Made by a program: the position numbers and the translations under genes
Assembly: GCF_004342685.1 (NCBI RefSeq)
Contig: NZ_SMBZ01000018.1
Location: 1-64,000, forward strand
Length of the DNA: 64,000 bases
Direction: 5' to 3'
DNA from: Sphingobacterium alimentarium
GTDB taxonomy: Bacteria > Bacteroidota > Bacteroidia > Sphingobacteriales > Sphingobacteriaceae
The notes under the pieces: model-generated
What the model saw: only the letters and a program-made list of their open reading frames with translations
The model's database searches: none
Told to the model about the DNA's origin: nothing
Part shown: positions 27,673 through 35,666 of the stretch, piece by piece
Layout of the letters: every line of letters starts with the position of its first letter
Numbering within the stretch: position 1 is the stretch's first letter

Positions 27673-29138
27673 TACAATCACTAGTTGGTTACATACGCCT
27701 CGACAAAAGCGATAAGACGCCTATATATTTGCAAATAGCTCAATCCATCATTAATGCCATACATACGCAAGTAATTTCTGCAGGCGATAAATTACCCGGA
27801 ACACGGGCATTAAGCGACAAATTATATGTACATCGTAAGACAGTCATTGCAGCGTATGATGAGCTCGCAGCACAAGGATGGATAGACATAATCCCACAAA
27901 AAGGTGCTTTCGCGGCTGCTAAGAGGATAAAAACTATCTCCCCAGCTGTTCCATCCTCCCATCGAATAGAGCTAAAGGCAGATTTCAATTTTGAAAAGAA
28001 TATAATACTCGATATACCGGATCAATACACGGATCTGGATTTGTATTTCACAGCGGGAACACCTGATTATCGGCTCACTTCATTAAAAGCAATTAATCAA
28101 ATATTTACCTACACAGCAGGCAAGAAAAACAATATTGCAAGATTAAACCAACCTTTTCAAGCGCAAAATGAAAGTCTGAAACAGCAAATCCTGAACTACC
28201 TGCGTGTCACCAAAGGCATCCATACCAGCACGAATCAAATTTGTACGACAGCCAATTATCAAACGGCGCTTACGACAGTGATTCATACACTTCTTCGCCC
28301 AAAAGATAAAGTAATAGTCACGGAATTGGGAAATTTCAACACCAATATGCTTCTTAAACAGGCAAATATTGAACTCATTCCTGTAAAAATGAGTACAGAG
28401 GATATAGATATTTCCGATTTAGAAAAAATTCTTAAAAGCCATTCCATCCGAGCACTTTATATACAGTCTAACAACCTCTATCCTACTACATCTATGGTCT
28501 CCAATGAATCGAAGCAAAAACTTCTTGAACTGGCCCATCAACACCGATTAATACTTATCGAGGATGATAGCATGACCAATTTTGTATATAGTAAGCAACA
28601 TTGCATTACCTTAAAAAGCTTGGATAAAAATGGTTCCGTGGTATACATCAACTCTTTCGGAGATTTACTTCCTTCGCCCTACAATTTAGGTTTTATACTC
28701 GCTCCATCGGATTTAAAAGCCGAATTGCTCAAATATGTTCAATCGACGCAGCAGGCAAACCTTTACTTGACCGAAGAAACGCTAATGGAGTTTATTAGAG
28801 AAGGATTTTTGCTTAGACAGTGGCAAAAGCAATCCAAGATTTATCAGAAACGAAGCGATAATTTTGAAAAAATTCTGAATGAAAAACTGGATCAAAGTGT
28901 ACGGATCAGTAAACCCGAATTGGGGCTGGGCTATTGGCTAGCGTTCAATCAGCCGCTGCCCTTATTGGCTATTTCAAATTTCTGTAAAGGCAATGGGTTG
29001 ACACTACCAACCTACCTGTTGCATCAGAATAAACAAATTACGGGAATAAGGCTGGGATTTGCGAACCTCACTGAGGCTGAGGCTGAGCATGCGCTCGAAA
29101 TTTTAAGCAAAGCTATCTATGCACATTTGTATAAATAG
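27657..29138 (+). CDS. MocR-like regulator (GntR HTH + aminotransferase fold) lacking the PLP lysine
   Basis: 493 aa. Winged HTH of GntR type at about 15-90 (PIYLQIAQSIINAIHTQVISAG, LPGTRALSDKLYVHRKTVIAAYDEL). Residues ~125-485 have the fold-type I aminotransferase domain of MocR/GabR/PdxR. The Schiff-base Lys of the S-F-S-K motif is Asp336 (INSFGDLLPSPYNLGF), the phosphate-binding Arg is Asn343, and the EDDY Tyr is Ser305. PLP cannot be held covalently, so it likely uses another ligand or none. Divergent from a TonB-dependent receptor; it may couple a transported vitamin or amino acid to its expression. Confidence 0.88.
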   Translation: MSSPLLQSLVGYIRLDKSDKTPIYLQIAQSIINAIHTQVISAGDKLPGTRALSDKLYVHRKTVIAAYDELAAQGWIDIIPQKGAFAAAKRIKTISPAVPSSHRIELKADFNFEKNIILDIPDQYTDLDLYFTAGTPDYRLTSLKAINQIFTYTAGKKNNIARLNQPFQAQNESLKQQILNYLRVTKGIHTSTNQICTTANYQTALTTVIHTLLRPKDKVIVTELGNFNTNMLLKQANIELIPVKMSTEDIDISDLEKILKSHSIRALYIQSNNLYPTTSMVSNESKQKLLELAHQHRLILIEDDSMTNFVYSKQHCITLKSLDKNGSVVYINSFGDLLPSPYNLGFILAPSDLKAELLKYVQSTQQANLYLTEETLMEFIREGFLLRQWQKQSKIYQKRSDNFEKILNEKLDQSVRISKPELGLGYWLAFNQPLPLLAISNFCKGNGLTLPTYLLHQNKQITGIRLGFANLTEAEAEHALEILSKAIYAHLYK

Positions 29139-29140
29139 CA

Positions 29141-29198
29141 CTGTCTGATAAAGGCGATATTCTGGGGGTTAACCAGTTTTAAGCGCTTTATCAGACAG
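29141..29198. terminator. Long inverted repeat between convergent genes
   Basis: Perfect 13-bp arms CTGTCTGATAAAG (29141-29153) / CTTTATCAGACAG (29186-29198) with a 32-nt loop, in the 68 bp between two convergent stops. Probably a bidirectional terminator, though no strong T-run follows. Confidence 0.55.
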
Positions 29199-29206
29199 TA
29201 AGTGTT

Positions 29207-29827
29207 TTATTTTCCTTCGAATGCGGAGATAATTTGTGCTCTATAGGAAACATCCTTTTCGCCGATCTCAAAAGAACGTTTGTATAAATCTAAAGTAGCA
29301 AATACTTCCGCCGGCTCACCTACAGTGTTCGGCAAAAAGAGTTTGAAACTATAAGTCGACTTTTTATCTAAATCAACCTCGACAGTATTGGAAGAGAATA
29401 CCGTAGGTAAAATCACTGACGAGGACATAGTCCCTGCCGATGATGTTTTGAAAATAGAAGCTAATGCTTTTACCAAGGCATCAGACTCAGCCCCTATAGA
29501 CGACAACTTGATTGCACCTTCGACGAATCCCTCTTGAATAGGCTGACCTTGGCCATTTACGCCCGGCTTAATACCATTCAATACTTCGACTTGTAACCCT
29601 ACCGTATCTTGTTCAAACACGGACTTGGCAACATATACGACAGAAGAATCTGTTTTTGCTTCATCGACAATACGTAAAAAAAGTTGCTGCCTGTCTGCTT
29701 CTTTATTGTTTGTAAAAGTCGCTAGCGTAGGTTCTGTCGACTTTTGCGAATCTGTCGAATTACCACAACTTGCTAATAAAGTTGTTGCAATCACACCTGT
29801 GGCCAATAGAGATTTTATTGCTTTCAT
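29207..29827 (-). CDS. Putative lipoprotein of unknown function
   Basis: 206 aa. Lipoprotein signal MKAIKSLLATGVIATTLLASC, with Cys at 21 and Gly-Asn after it. The mature part is Ser/Thr/Val-rich and predicted mainly beta; I recognise no domain. Likely exported to the periplasm or outer membrane. Single gene. Confidence 0.7.
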   Translation of the reverse strand: MKAIKSLLATGVIATTLLASCGNSTDSQKSTEPTLATFTNNKEADRQQLFLRIVDEAKTDSSVVYVAKSVFEQDTVGLQVEVLNGIKPGVNGQGQPIQEGFVEGAIKLSSIGAESDALVKALASIFKTSSAGTMSSSVILPTVFSSNTVEVDLDKKSTYSFKLFLPNTVGEPAEVFATLDLYKRSFEIGEKDVSYRAQIISAFEGK

Positions 29828-29872
29828 ATTTTCTTGTTATAAAGTAATAAGCACTTAAATTACAATAATGTT

Positions 29873-32788
29873 TTATTTAATTAAAGCTTTATACAAAATT
29901 TCGACAGGATGATAAGATTTCCGGGCCGCGCCATCTTTAATTTGATGACGGCAAGAAGTTCCCGCTGCCGCAATAATAGTTTCCTCAGAAGCCGTACGTA
30001 CTGCTGGCAACAAGACCAGTTCAGCGACTTTCATCGAGACATCATAATGTTCTTTCTCATAACCAAAAGAACCAGCCATTCCGCAACACCCCGATGGGAT
30101 AACTTCCACGCTGTAATTTACAGGTAATGAAAGAACCTTCTCCGTAAAACCAACCAAATGAAATGCTTTTTGATAACAGTGACCGTGCAGTTTGATATGT
30201 TGTTTTTCCGCTGAAAACTGTTCTGGATGAATAAATCCTTTGTCAATTTCCTGAGCCAAAAATTCATCAATCATTAAGGCATTTTGAGCGATGCGCATAG
30301 CATCAGCTTTGAGGTCAGCATCCACCAATGTCAGATACTCATCTCTAAATGTAATGATAGCAGATGGCTCAATTCCGATCAGTGGAGTCTCAGCAGTAAT
30401 TTTATCCTTTAGCATGCTCACATTGGCTATAGCCAATTTTTTTGCCTCTTTGACAAAACCTTTGGACAGATAGGTACGACCACTTTCTTTGTGTGGAGCT
30501 AATAATACCTCATATCCCAATGCTGTCAATAATTTATATGCAGTCTGACCTATACTGGTATCGTTATAATCGGTAAATTCATCGCAGAATAAATACACTT
30601 GGCGCTTCGAAGCCTTCGGTATTTGCTTCTTAACCCATTGTCTCAACGTCACTGCGCTAACTTCTGGCAGCGAGCGATCCGGCGCAAAACCCACTACTTG
30701 TTTAATAAGACCTGATGTAAATTTATTCTGTGAGAAGAAATTGTATAATGGAGCGACCAGCGATCCCAATTGTTGAGATTTGGTGAAATTTGCAATTAAG
30801 TGCGCACGGAATGGAGCACCATTCGCGTCATAATAGTGCTGCAAGAATTCGGCTTTCATCTTCGCCACATCGACACTGGAAGGACATTCTGTTTTACAGC
30901 CTTTACAGCTCAAGCATAAGTCCATGACCTCTTTGATTTCCTCATGGTCAAAACGATTCTGTTGTGTCGAATTTGTCAAAAACTGGCGAAGCATATTGGC
31001 ACGTGCACGTGTCGTATCCTTTTCATTGCGTGTAGCCATGAACGAAGGACACATCGTACCTCCTGTGATTTCAGTTTTACGACAGTCTCCCGATCCCGAA
31101 CATTTTTCCGCTAAACGAAGAATACTTTCATCTTTTGTAAAATCAAAATACGTTTTGATTTCTTTGCCATCCGTGACATTGTCATAGCGCAAAGACGTAT
31201 CCATCGGAGGTGTGTATACAATTTTATTGGCATTGAAGATGCCTTTGGGATCAAATATGTTTTTCACATCTTGAAGTAAAGCATACACCTTTTCGCCCAA
31301 TACTTTACCAATAAACTCACCACGCAGTCGACCGTCCCCATGCTCACCACTCAACGAACCATTGTATTTTATGACAAGATCTGTCGTTTTTTCGAGGATA
31401 GAACGGAATTGACGACGTCCTTCTGCCGATTTAAGGTTGACAAAAGGCTCGATGTGTAATTCTCCTGCCCCAGCATGTGCATAGTAAGAGGCGTGCACGC
31501 CTTCTTCTTTTAATACTTGTTGTACATCGGCAACATAGGCAGGTAGATCTTCTGGAGACACCGCACAATCCTCAATTAGATTGACAGGTTGCTCGTCACC
31601 CGGCAAATTACGTATCAATCCAAGCCCCGCTTTGCGCACATCCCATACCAGATTGGTTTGTTTCACACCCAAGACCAAAGGATAGGCATAGCCAAGACCT
31701 TTTTCCATCAAGTCCTGTTTCAAAATTTCTGCGCGACGAATAATTTCTTCTTCATTGTCCGCTCTAAATTCGATAATCAGTAAAGCTTGTGGATCGCCTT
31801 CTATAAAAAAGCGATTGTATTGATAAGTAGGATGACCTACCGTAAAGTCCAAAATATATTTATCGACCAATTCAGACGCTTCGGGACGATGAGACAATGC
31901 CACCACATTGCCATGCATACATTCCACCATATCCGAAAAGTGTACACACAATAATCCAATTTCTTTGGGAGGTAATGGTCTTAATTTTATTTTAGCTTCG
32001 GTGACAATCCCGATAGTCCCTTCGGATCCTGCAAGGAGATTACATAGATTAAAAGGTTTATCACTATCTACCAAATAATCGAGTGCATATCCCGTATTAC
32101 GACGGGTTATATCTTTTTTTGGATATCCTGACTGGATTATATTTATATTTTCTTTGTCGGTAATAATTGCATTCAATTGACGATAAATCTCGCCTTCACG
32201 ATCTTGCTGCGCCAATTTTGCAAAATAAGCATGAGGATCAAGTTCTTTGAATACGGTTTCCGTACCATCATTCAATAACACATGAGCTTCTAAAAGATTT
32301 TCACGGGTATCGCCCCATACAATGGAGTGTAAACCTGAAGAATTGTTACCTATCATACCTCCCACCATCGCACGGCTCGCTGTAGAGGTCTCAGGACCAA
32401 ACATCAAACCAAAGGTTTTGAGGTACGCATTTAAATCATCACGGATCACGCCGGGTTGTACACGCGCCCACTGTTCTTCCACATTGACCTCCAGTATAGT
32501 ATTGAAAAACTTCGAAACATCAACGACTATCCCTTTGCCTACTACCTGACCCGCTAAAGACGTACCTGCTGTACGTGGAATCAATGTCACCTGCGCCTCA
32601 TTGGCAAAGGCTATTAATTTGATCAAATCAGCTTTGTTATGCGGAATAGCAACGGCCAAAGGTTTTTCTTGATAGACCGATGCATCTGTAGAATAAGCAA
32701 GTAGTATGGTTTGGTGTTTTGGATTGCTTTCCTGAAAATACAACTCCCCTTCAATCTCCGAATTCAGTTTCTCTAACGATAATAACAT
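29873..32788 (-). CDS. FAD-linked oxidase/Fe-S dehydrogenase (YdiJ/GlcD-GlpC fusion)
   Basis: 971 aa. FAD-binding PCMH domain (about 35-270, PRTAGTSLAGQVVG), FAD-linked oxidase C-terminal domain (about 270-530, HAGAGELHIEP), two 4Fe-4S clusters (CSGSGDC near 565; CLSCKGCKTECP near 630), and a C-terminal CCG domain (GHCYQKAF, SGCCGMAGSFGYEKEHY). The same layout as E. coli YdiJ, which oxidises D-2-hydroxyglutarate; D-lactate is also possible. Membrane-peripheral, electrons to quinone. Single gene; its 5' region (32789-33033) is shared with the divergent lrp gene. Confidence 0.9.
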   Translation of the reverse strand: MLLSLEKLNSEIEGELYFQESNPKHQTILLAYSTDASVYQEKPLAVAIPHNKADLIKLIAFANEAQVTLIPRTAGTSLAGQVVGKGIVVDVSKFFNTILEVNVEEQWARVQPGVIRDDLNAYLKTFGLMFGPETSTASRAMVGGMIGNNSSGLHSIVWGDTRENLLEAHVLLNDGTETVFKELDPHAYFAKLAQQDREGEIYRQLNAIITDKENINIIQSGYPKKDITRRNTGYALDYLVDSDKPFNLCNLLAGSEGTIGIVTEAKIKLRPLPPKEIGLLCVHFSDMVECMHGNVVALSHRPEASELVDKYILDFTVGHPTYQYNRFFIEGDPQALLIIEFRADNEEEIIRRAEILKQDLMEKGLGYAYPLVLGVKQTNLVWDVRKAGLGLIRNLPGDEQPVNLIEDCAVSPEDLPAYVADVQQVLKEEGVHASYYAHAGAGELHIEPFVNLKSAEGRRQFRSILEKTTDLVIKYNGSLSGEHGDGRLRGEFIGKVLGEKVYALLQDVKNIFDPKGIFNANKIVYTPPMDTSLRYDNVTDGKEIKTYFDFTKDESILRLAEKCSGSGDCRKTEITGGTMCPSFMATRNEKDTTRARANMLRQFLTNSTQQNRFDHEEIKEVMDLCLSCKGCKTECPSSVDVAKMKAEFLQHYYDANGAPFRAHLIANFTKSQQLGSLVAPLYNFFSQNKFTSGLIKQVVGFAPDRSLPEVSAVTLRQWVKKQIPKASKRQVYLFCDEFTDYNDTSIGQTAYKLLTALGYEVLLAPHKESGRTYLSKGFVKEAKKLAIANVSMLKDKITAETPLIGIEPSAIITFRDEYLTLVDADLKADAMRIAQNALMIDEFLAQEIDKGFIHPEQFSAEKQHIKLHGHCYQKAFHLVGFTEKVLSLPVNYSVEVIPSGCCGMAGSFGYEKEHYDVSMKVAELVLLPAVRTASEETIIAAAGTSCRHQIKDGAARKSYHPVEILYKALIK

Positions 32789-32965
32789 ACTTTGTGTAAA
32801 AAAATGAGCGTTAACATAACAAATCTACACAAAGAATATTATTTTTGATAGTACAGACACCCAAATAATTTATGTTTTATCGTGTTTAAAATTTAATCAC
32901 GCACAAAAACGCAATTCTCTTCCGAATTCTCGAAAGATTAGTTAGTAATTATAAAGTCAGATTTG

Positions 32966-33012
32966 TGAATATTATTCTAAAATAGGTATAATATTTTGAA
33001 TATTATTCTAAA
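32966..33012 (+). promoter_or_regulatory. Tandem palindromic sites upstream of lrp
   Basis: TGAATATTATTCTAAA occurs twice, at 32966-32981 and 32997-33012. Each holds the palindrome GAATA-T-TATTC. The 31-bp spacing is close to three helical turns, so both face the same side of the DNA, as Lrp/AsnC octamers prefer. They are 22 and 53 bp from the lrp ATG (33034). Confidence 0.65.
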
Positions 33013-33033
33013 TAAAGGTAACTTCGCAGAATT

Positions 33034-33516
33034 ATGGGAAAATTAGAAATATCTTTAGACCACATTGATTATCACATACTTCGTATAATGCAAAATAATG
33101 CCCGTACGAATAATGCTGATATTGCTAGAGAATTAGGTATGGCACCTTCGGCGATTTTAGAACGTGTCAAAAAACTAGAGCAAAAAGAAGTTATTTTGCA
33201 ATATAATGCGAAGATTAATCCAGTAGCATTAGACCAAAATCTACTTTCATTTATATTCATAAAAACTTCCGATATCATAGGCGAACAAGGTGTTGCTTAT
33301 CTGCTGGCAGAGATTCCTGAAGTGCAAGAAGTACATGATATCGCGGGTGATGATGGGTACTTAATAAAAGTACGTACAAGCGATGCAGCAGGTTTGGTGG
33401 ATTTAATGCGCAATACCTTGGGGAAAATAGAGGGCATCATTTCTACCCGAACCACAATAGTTTTAGAAACTGTTAAAGAAGAACAAAAATTAGTTATTCC
33501 AACACCAACAGCATAA
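33034..33516 (+). CDS. Lrp/AsnC-family transcriptional regulator
   Basis: 160 aa. HTH about 10-60 (ILRIMQNNARTNNADIARELGMAPSAILERVKKLE), then the RAM ligand domain (about 75-150, with the GDDGYLIKV motif). It overlaps the EamA transporter gene by one base (TAATG), so the two are translationally coupled; AsnC regulators often control the neighbouring amino acid exporter. Tandem palindromes upstream are likely its own operators. Start ATG 33034. Confidence 0.92.
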   Translation: MGKLEISLDHIDYHILRIMQNNARTNNADIARELGMAPSAILERVKKLEQKEVILQYNAKINPVALDQNLLSFIFIKTSDIIGEQGVAYLLAEIPEVQEVHDIAGDDGYLIKVRTSDAAGLVDLMRNTLGKIEGIISTRTTIVLETVKEEQKLVIPTPTA

Positions 33517-34616
33517 TGGAAGAGAAAAAAACATCTATAGCTAGTATTATAGTTGCTTACCTCATAGTATACATTGTATGGGGATCTACTTTTTTCTTCA
33601 TTGAGGAGGCACTTCGCTCATTCCCGCCCTTTGTCTTAGGTTCTATCCGCTTTGTCATCGCGGGTACACTACTGATGGGTTATTGTCAATTGCGCGGCTA
33701 TAGAATATTTAATAAATCTGATATCAAACAAGCTGTTTTCGTAGGGTTCTTGCTCCTATTTATAGATATGGCAGCGATTATCTGGTCCGAACAGTATATC
33801 TCCAGCGGAATAGTTTCCATATTATCAGCAGCTACAGCGATTTGGTTTATAATATTGGACAAACCTAAATGGAAAGAAAACTTTTCGAGTATCCCAACCA
33901 TACTGGGCTTACTTTTTGGTTTTGCAGGAGTCATTATGCTATTTGCTGAGCAAGTATTAACTAGCACAGTTCCGGAGGAAGAGCGTTCACAGAATATTAC
34001 CGCCATGCTTGTATTGACTTGCGGAACTATTGGCTGGACCATAGGATCTTTATATTCCAAGTATAATCAAAAATCTAAATCCGCAGATCACAAAAAAGGC
34101 ACTTCGCTCAACGTTATGGTTAAGACAGCCTGGCAGATGGTGACGGCGGGTATCGCATTTACCATCGTGGCATTAGTTAAAGGAGAATATAGCTCATTTG
34201 ATTACACAACCGTACATGCTGCCGATTGGGGTGCTATGATTTACCTCGTATTGATGGGCTCTATTTTAGCTTTCAGCTCATATATCTGGCTACTTCAGGT
34301 CCGTCCGGCGACGGAGGTAAGTACATATGCCTATGTCAATCCAATTGTTGCTTTATTATTGGTTCACTTCTTCACAGATCACCAGGTCACAGCATTGCAG
34401 ATCATAGGCTTGGGTATTGTGCTCGTGTCCGTCTTGTTGATGAATTGGAATCTCTACAAAGATAATCGTACGTTTCGGGCTATACGTCATCGCAAAAAAC
34501 TCAAAAAACTTCGTCATATGGCACCCAAAAGTAGTATTCCACGTATCATTGAAGTGGCTGACTACCTACGCAAACAAAAGCGTAAAGCAGATAAAAAAGA
34601 AGAAAATAAAGCTTAA
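33516..34616 (+). CDS. EamA/RhaT-family (DMT) transporter
   Basis: 366 aa with ten membrane segments in two EamA repeats (about 10-145 and 165-315). The first opens VYIVWGSTFFFIEEALRSFPP, typical of the family, and the second ends with GIVLVSVLLMN. The basic 45-residue C-terminal tail (RKKLKKLRHM, RKQKRKADKKEE) is longer than usual. Coupled to the Lrp-like gene, it may export an amino acid or metabolite. Substrate unknown. Confidence 0.9.
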   Translation: MEEKKTSIASIIVAYLIVYIVWGSTFFFIEEALRSFPPFVLGSIRFVIAGTLLMGYCQLRGYRIFNKSDIKQAVFVGFLLLFIDMAAIIWSEQYISSGIVSILSAATAIWFIILDKPKWKENFSSIPTILGLLFGFAGVIMLFAEQVLTSTVPEEERSQNITAMLVLTCGTIGWTIGSLYSKYNQKSKSADHKKGTSLNVMVKTAWQMVTAGIAFTIVALVKGEYSSFDYTTVHAADWGAMIYLVLMGSILAFSSYIWLLQVRPATEVSTYAYVNPIVALLLVHFFTDHQVTALQIIGLGIVLVSVLLMNWNLYKDNRTFRAIRHRKKLKKLRHMAPKSSIPRIIEVADYLRKQKRKADKKEENKA

Positions 34617-34634
34617 AATATTATAACAGGAGTA

Positions 34635-34643
34635 TCCAAAAGA
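34635..34643 (+). repeat. Left 9-bp duplication of the MITE-like element
   Basis: TCCAAAAGA, identical to 34832-34840. Confidence 0.75.
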
Positions 34644-34831
34644 GAGGGCACTGAAAAACTATCCACTAAAAAAGGGCTTATGAATTTTTATACTCATAAG
34701 CCCTTATCCTTTGTTTATTTGAATTCATTTAGCAACAACTCTTCAAATATGAAATTCTCAGTGGGTTAAATATGTGCTTTTTCCCTTTTTTTGATACTCA
34801 AATTTTTGAAGAGGACTTTTTCAGTGCCCTC
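34644..34831. mobile_element. MITE-like nonautonomous element, 188 bp
   Basis: Terminal inverted repeats GAGGGCACTGAAAAA at 34644 and, reversed, TTTTTCAGTGCCCTC ending 34831, flanked by identical 9-bp direct repeats. It carries no ORF. Inside is a hairpin AAGGGCTTATGA / TCATAAGCCCTT (34673-34704), which may act as terminator of the Lrp-EamA operon. It probably derives by deletion from a full insertion sequence; I do not assign the family. The rest of the gap 34841-35031 shows nothing else. Confidence 0.75.
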
Positions 34832-34840
34832 TCCAAAAGA
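34832..34840 (+). repeat. Right 9-bp duplication of the MITE-like element
   Basis: TCCAAAAGA, identical to 34635-34643. Confidence 0.75.
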
Positions 34841-35031
34841 TGCTCCTATTTTTTTATCATCTTGCTATCATTCATGGAAATCATATTACAGTCAACTACC
34901 TATAATTATATTTATTCAGCGTGCTTACTCCTATCTTAAAAAACTCTCTGTTAACATTCATTACTTGTAGTTAATTTTTTTGATATTTGTTTTCCCAAAA
35001 AGGGCAGAAATTATAAACTCATAAAAATTAT

Positions 35032-35421
35032 ATGTTTACAGCAGCAGATGTTATAGGCGCACATAGCAAGGTAAAATCGGGTGCCGATTTTCCAAAATAT
35101 ATCCAGGAAATAAAAGCCTTGGGCGTCAAAAATTATGAAGTATTTGTAGCGGATGGCAAATCTATTTATTATGGTGACAGCGGTCACAAAGCCGAAGTAG
35201 CTCCAAAGTATGCCGCCCAGCAAATAGCAAGTCAAGTTGACAAAACCACCTTTACAGAACAGCTTAAAGCTCATCAACAGGGTAAAACTGATTATCTCAC
35301 TTTTATAAAAATGTGTGCAGAAACAGGCATTGAAAAGTGGGAAATTGTAATGGATGCAATGACTTGCACTTATTTTGACCAACATGGCAATCAAATACTA
35401 ACGGAAAACATTCCTCAGTAA
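35032..35421 (+). CDS. DUF1398 family protein (YbcV-like)
   Basis: 129 aa. The whole length matches the DUF1398 pattern: an N-terminal AHSKVKSGADFPKYIQEIKALGV, a central YYGDSGH, and C-terminal GIEKWEIVMDAMTCTYFD. E. coli YbcV sits in a cryptic prophage, hence 'phage envelope' labels, but function is unknown. Single gene with its own terminator at 35434-35465. Confidence 0.8.
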   Translation: MFTAADVIGAHSKVKSGADFPKYIQEIKALGVKNYEVFVADGKSIYYGDSGHKAEVAPKYAAQQIASQVDKTTFTEQLKAHQQGKTDYLTFIKMCAETGIEKWEIVMDAMTCTYFDQHGNQILTENIPQ

Positions 35422-35433
35422 AATATTTAGAAG

Positions 35434-35475
35434 GTTGCGCTCATCGTTATAAAAATGAGCGCAACTTCATTTTTC
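35434..35475 (+). terminator. Terminator of the DUF1398 gene
   Basis: Stem GTTGCGCTCAT (35434-35444) / ATGAGCGCAAC (35455-35465), then TTCATTTTT. Confidence 0.8.
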
Positions 35476-35629
35476 CAACGCATCCACTACCTAGTCCATA
35501 AGCCTACTTCGTAGTCCTCCAAGCCTTTACGATATTCTGATATTTCATTACACTATTTATCTGCATTTTTGTACATTGTAAGGAACGGGATGTGTAAATT
35601 TAATCCTATAAAAAACAGGTTAGTTTAAG

Positions 35630-35637
35630 TAATTTTG
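35630..35637 (+). promoter_or_regulatory. -7 box of the dnaE promoter
   Basis: TAATTTTG matches TAnnTTTG and lies 30 nt before the dnaE ATG. Region 35476-35629 shows no gene. Confidence 0.55.
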
Positions 35638-35666
35638 TTTGCATTAAGCGAGGAAGAGAAAGAGAT

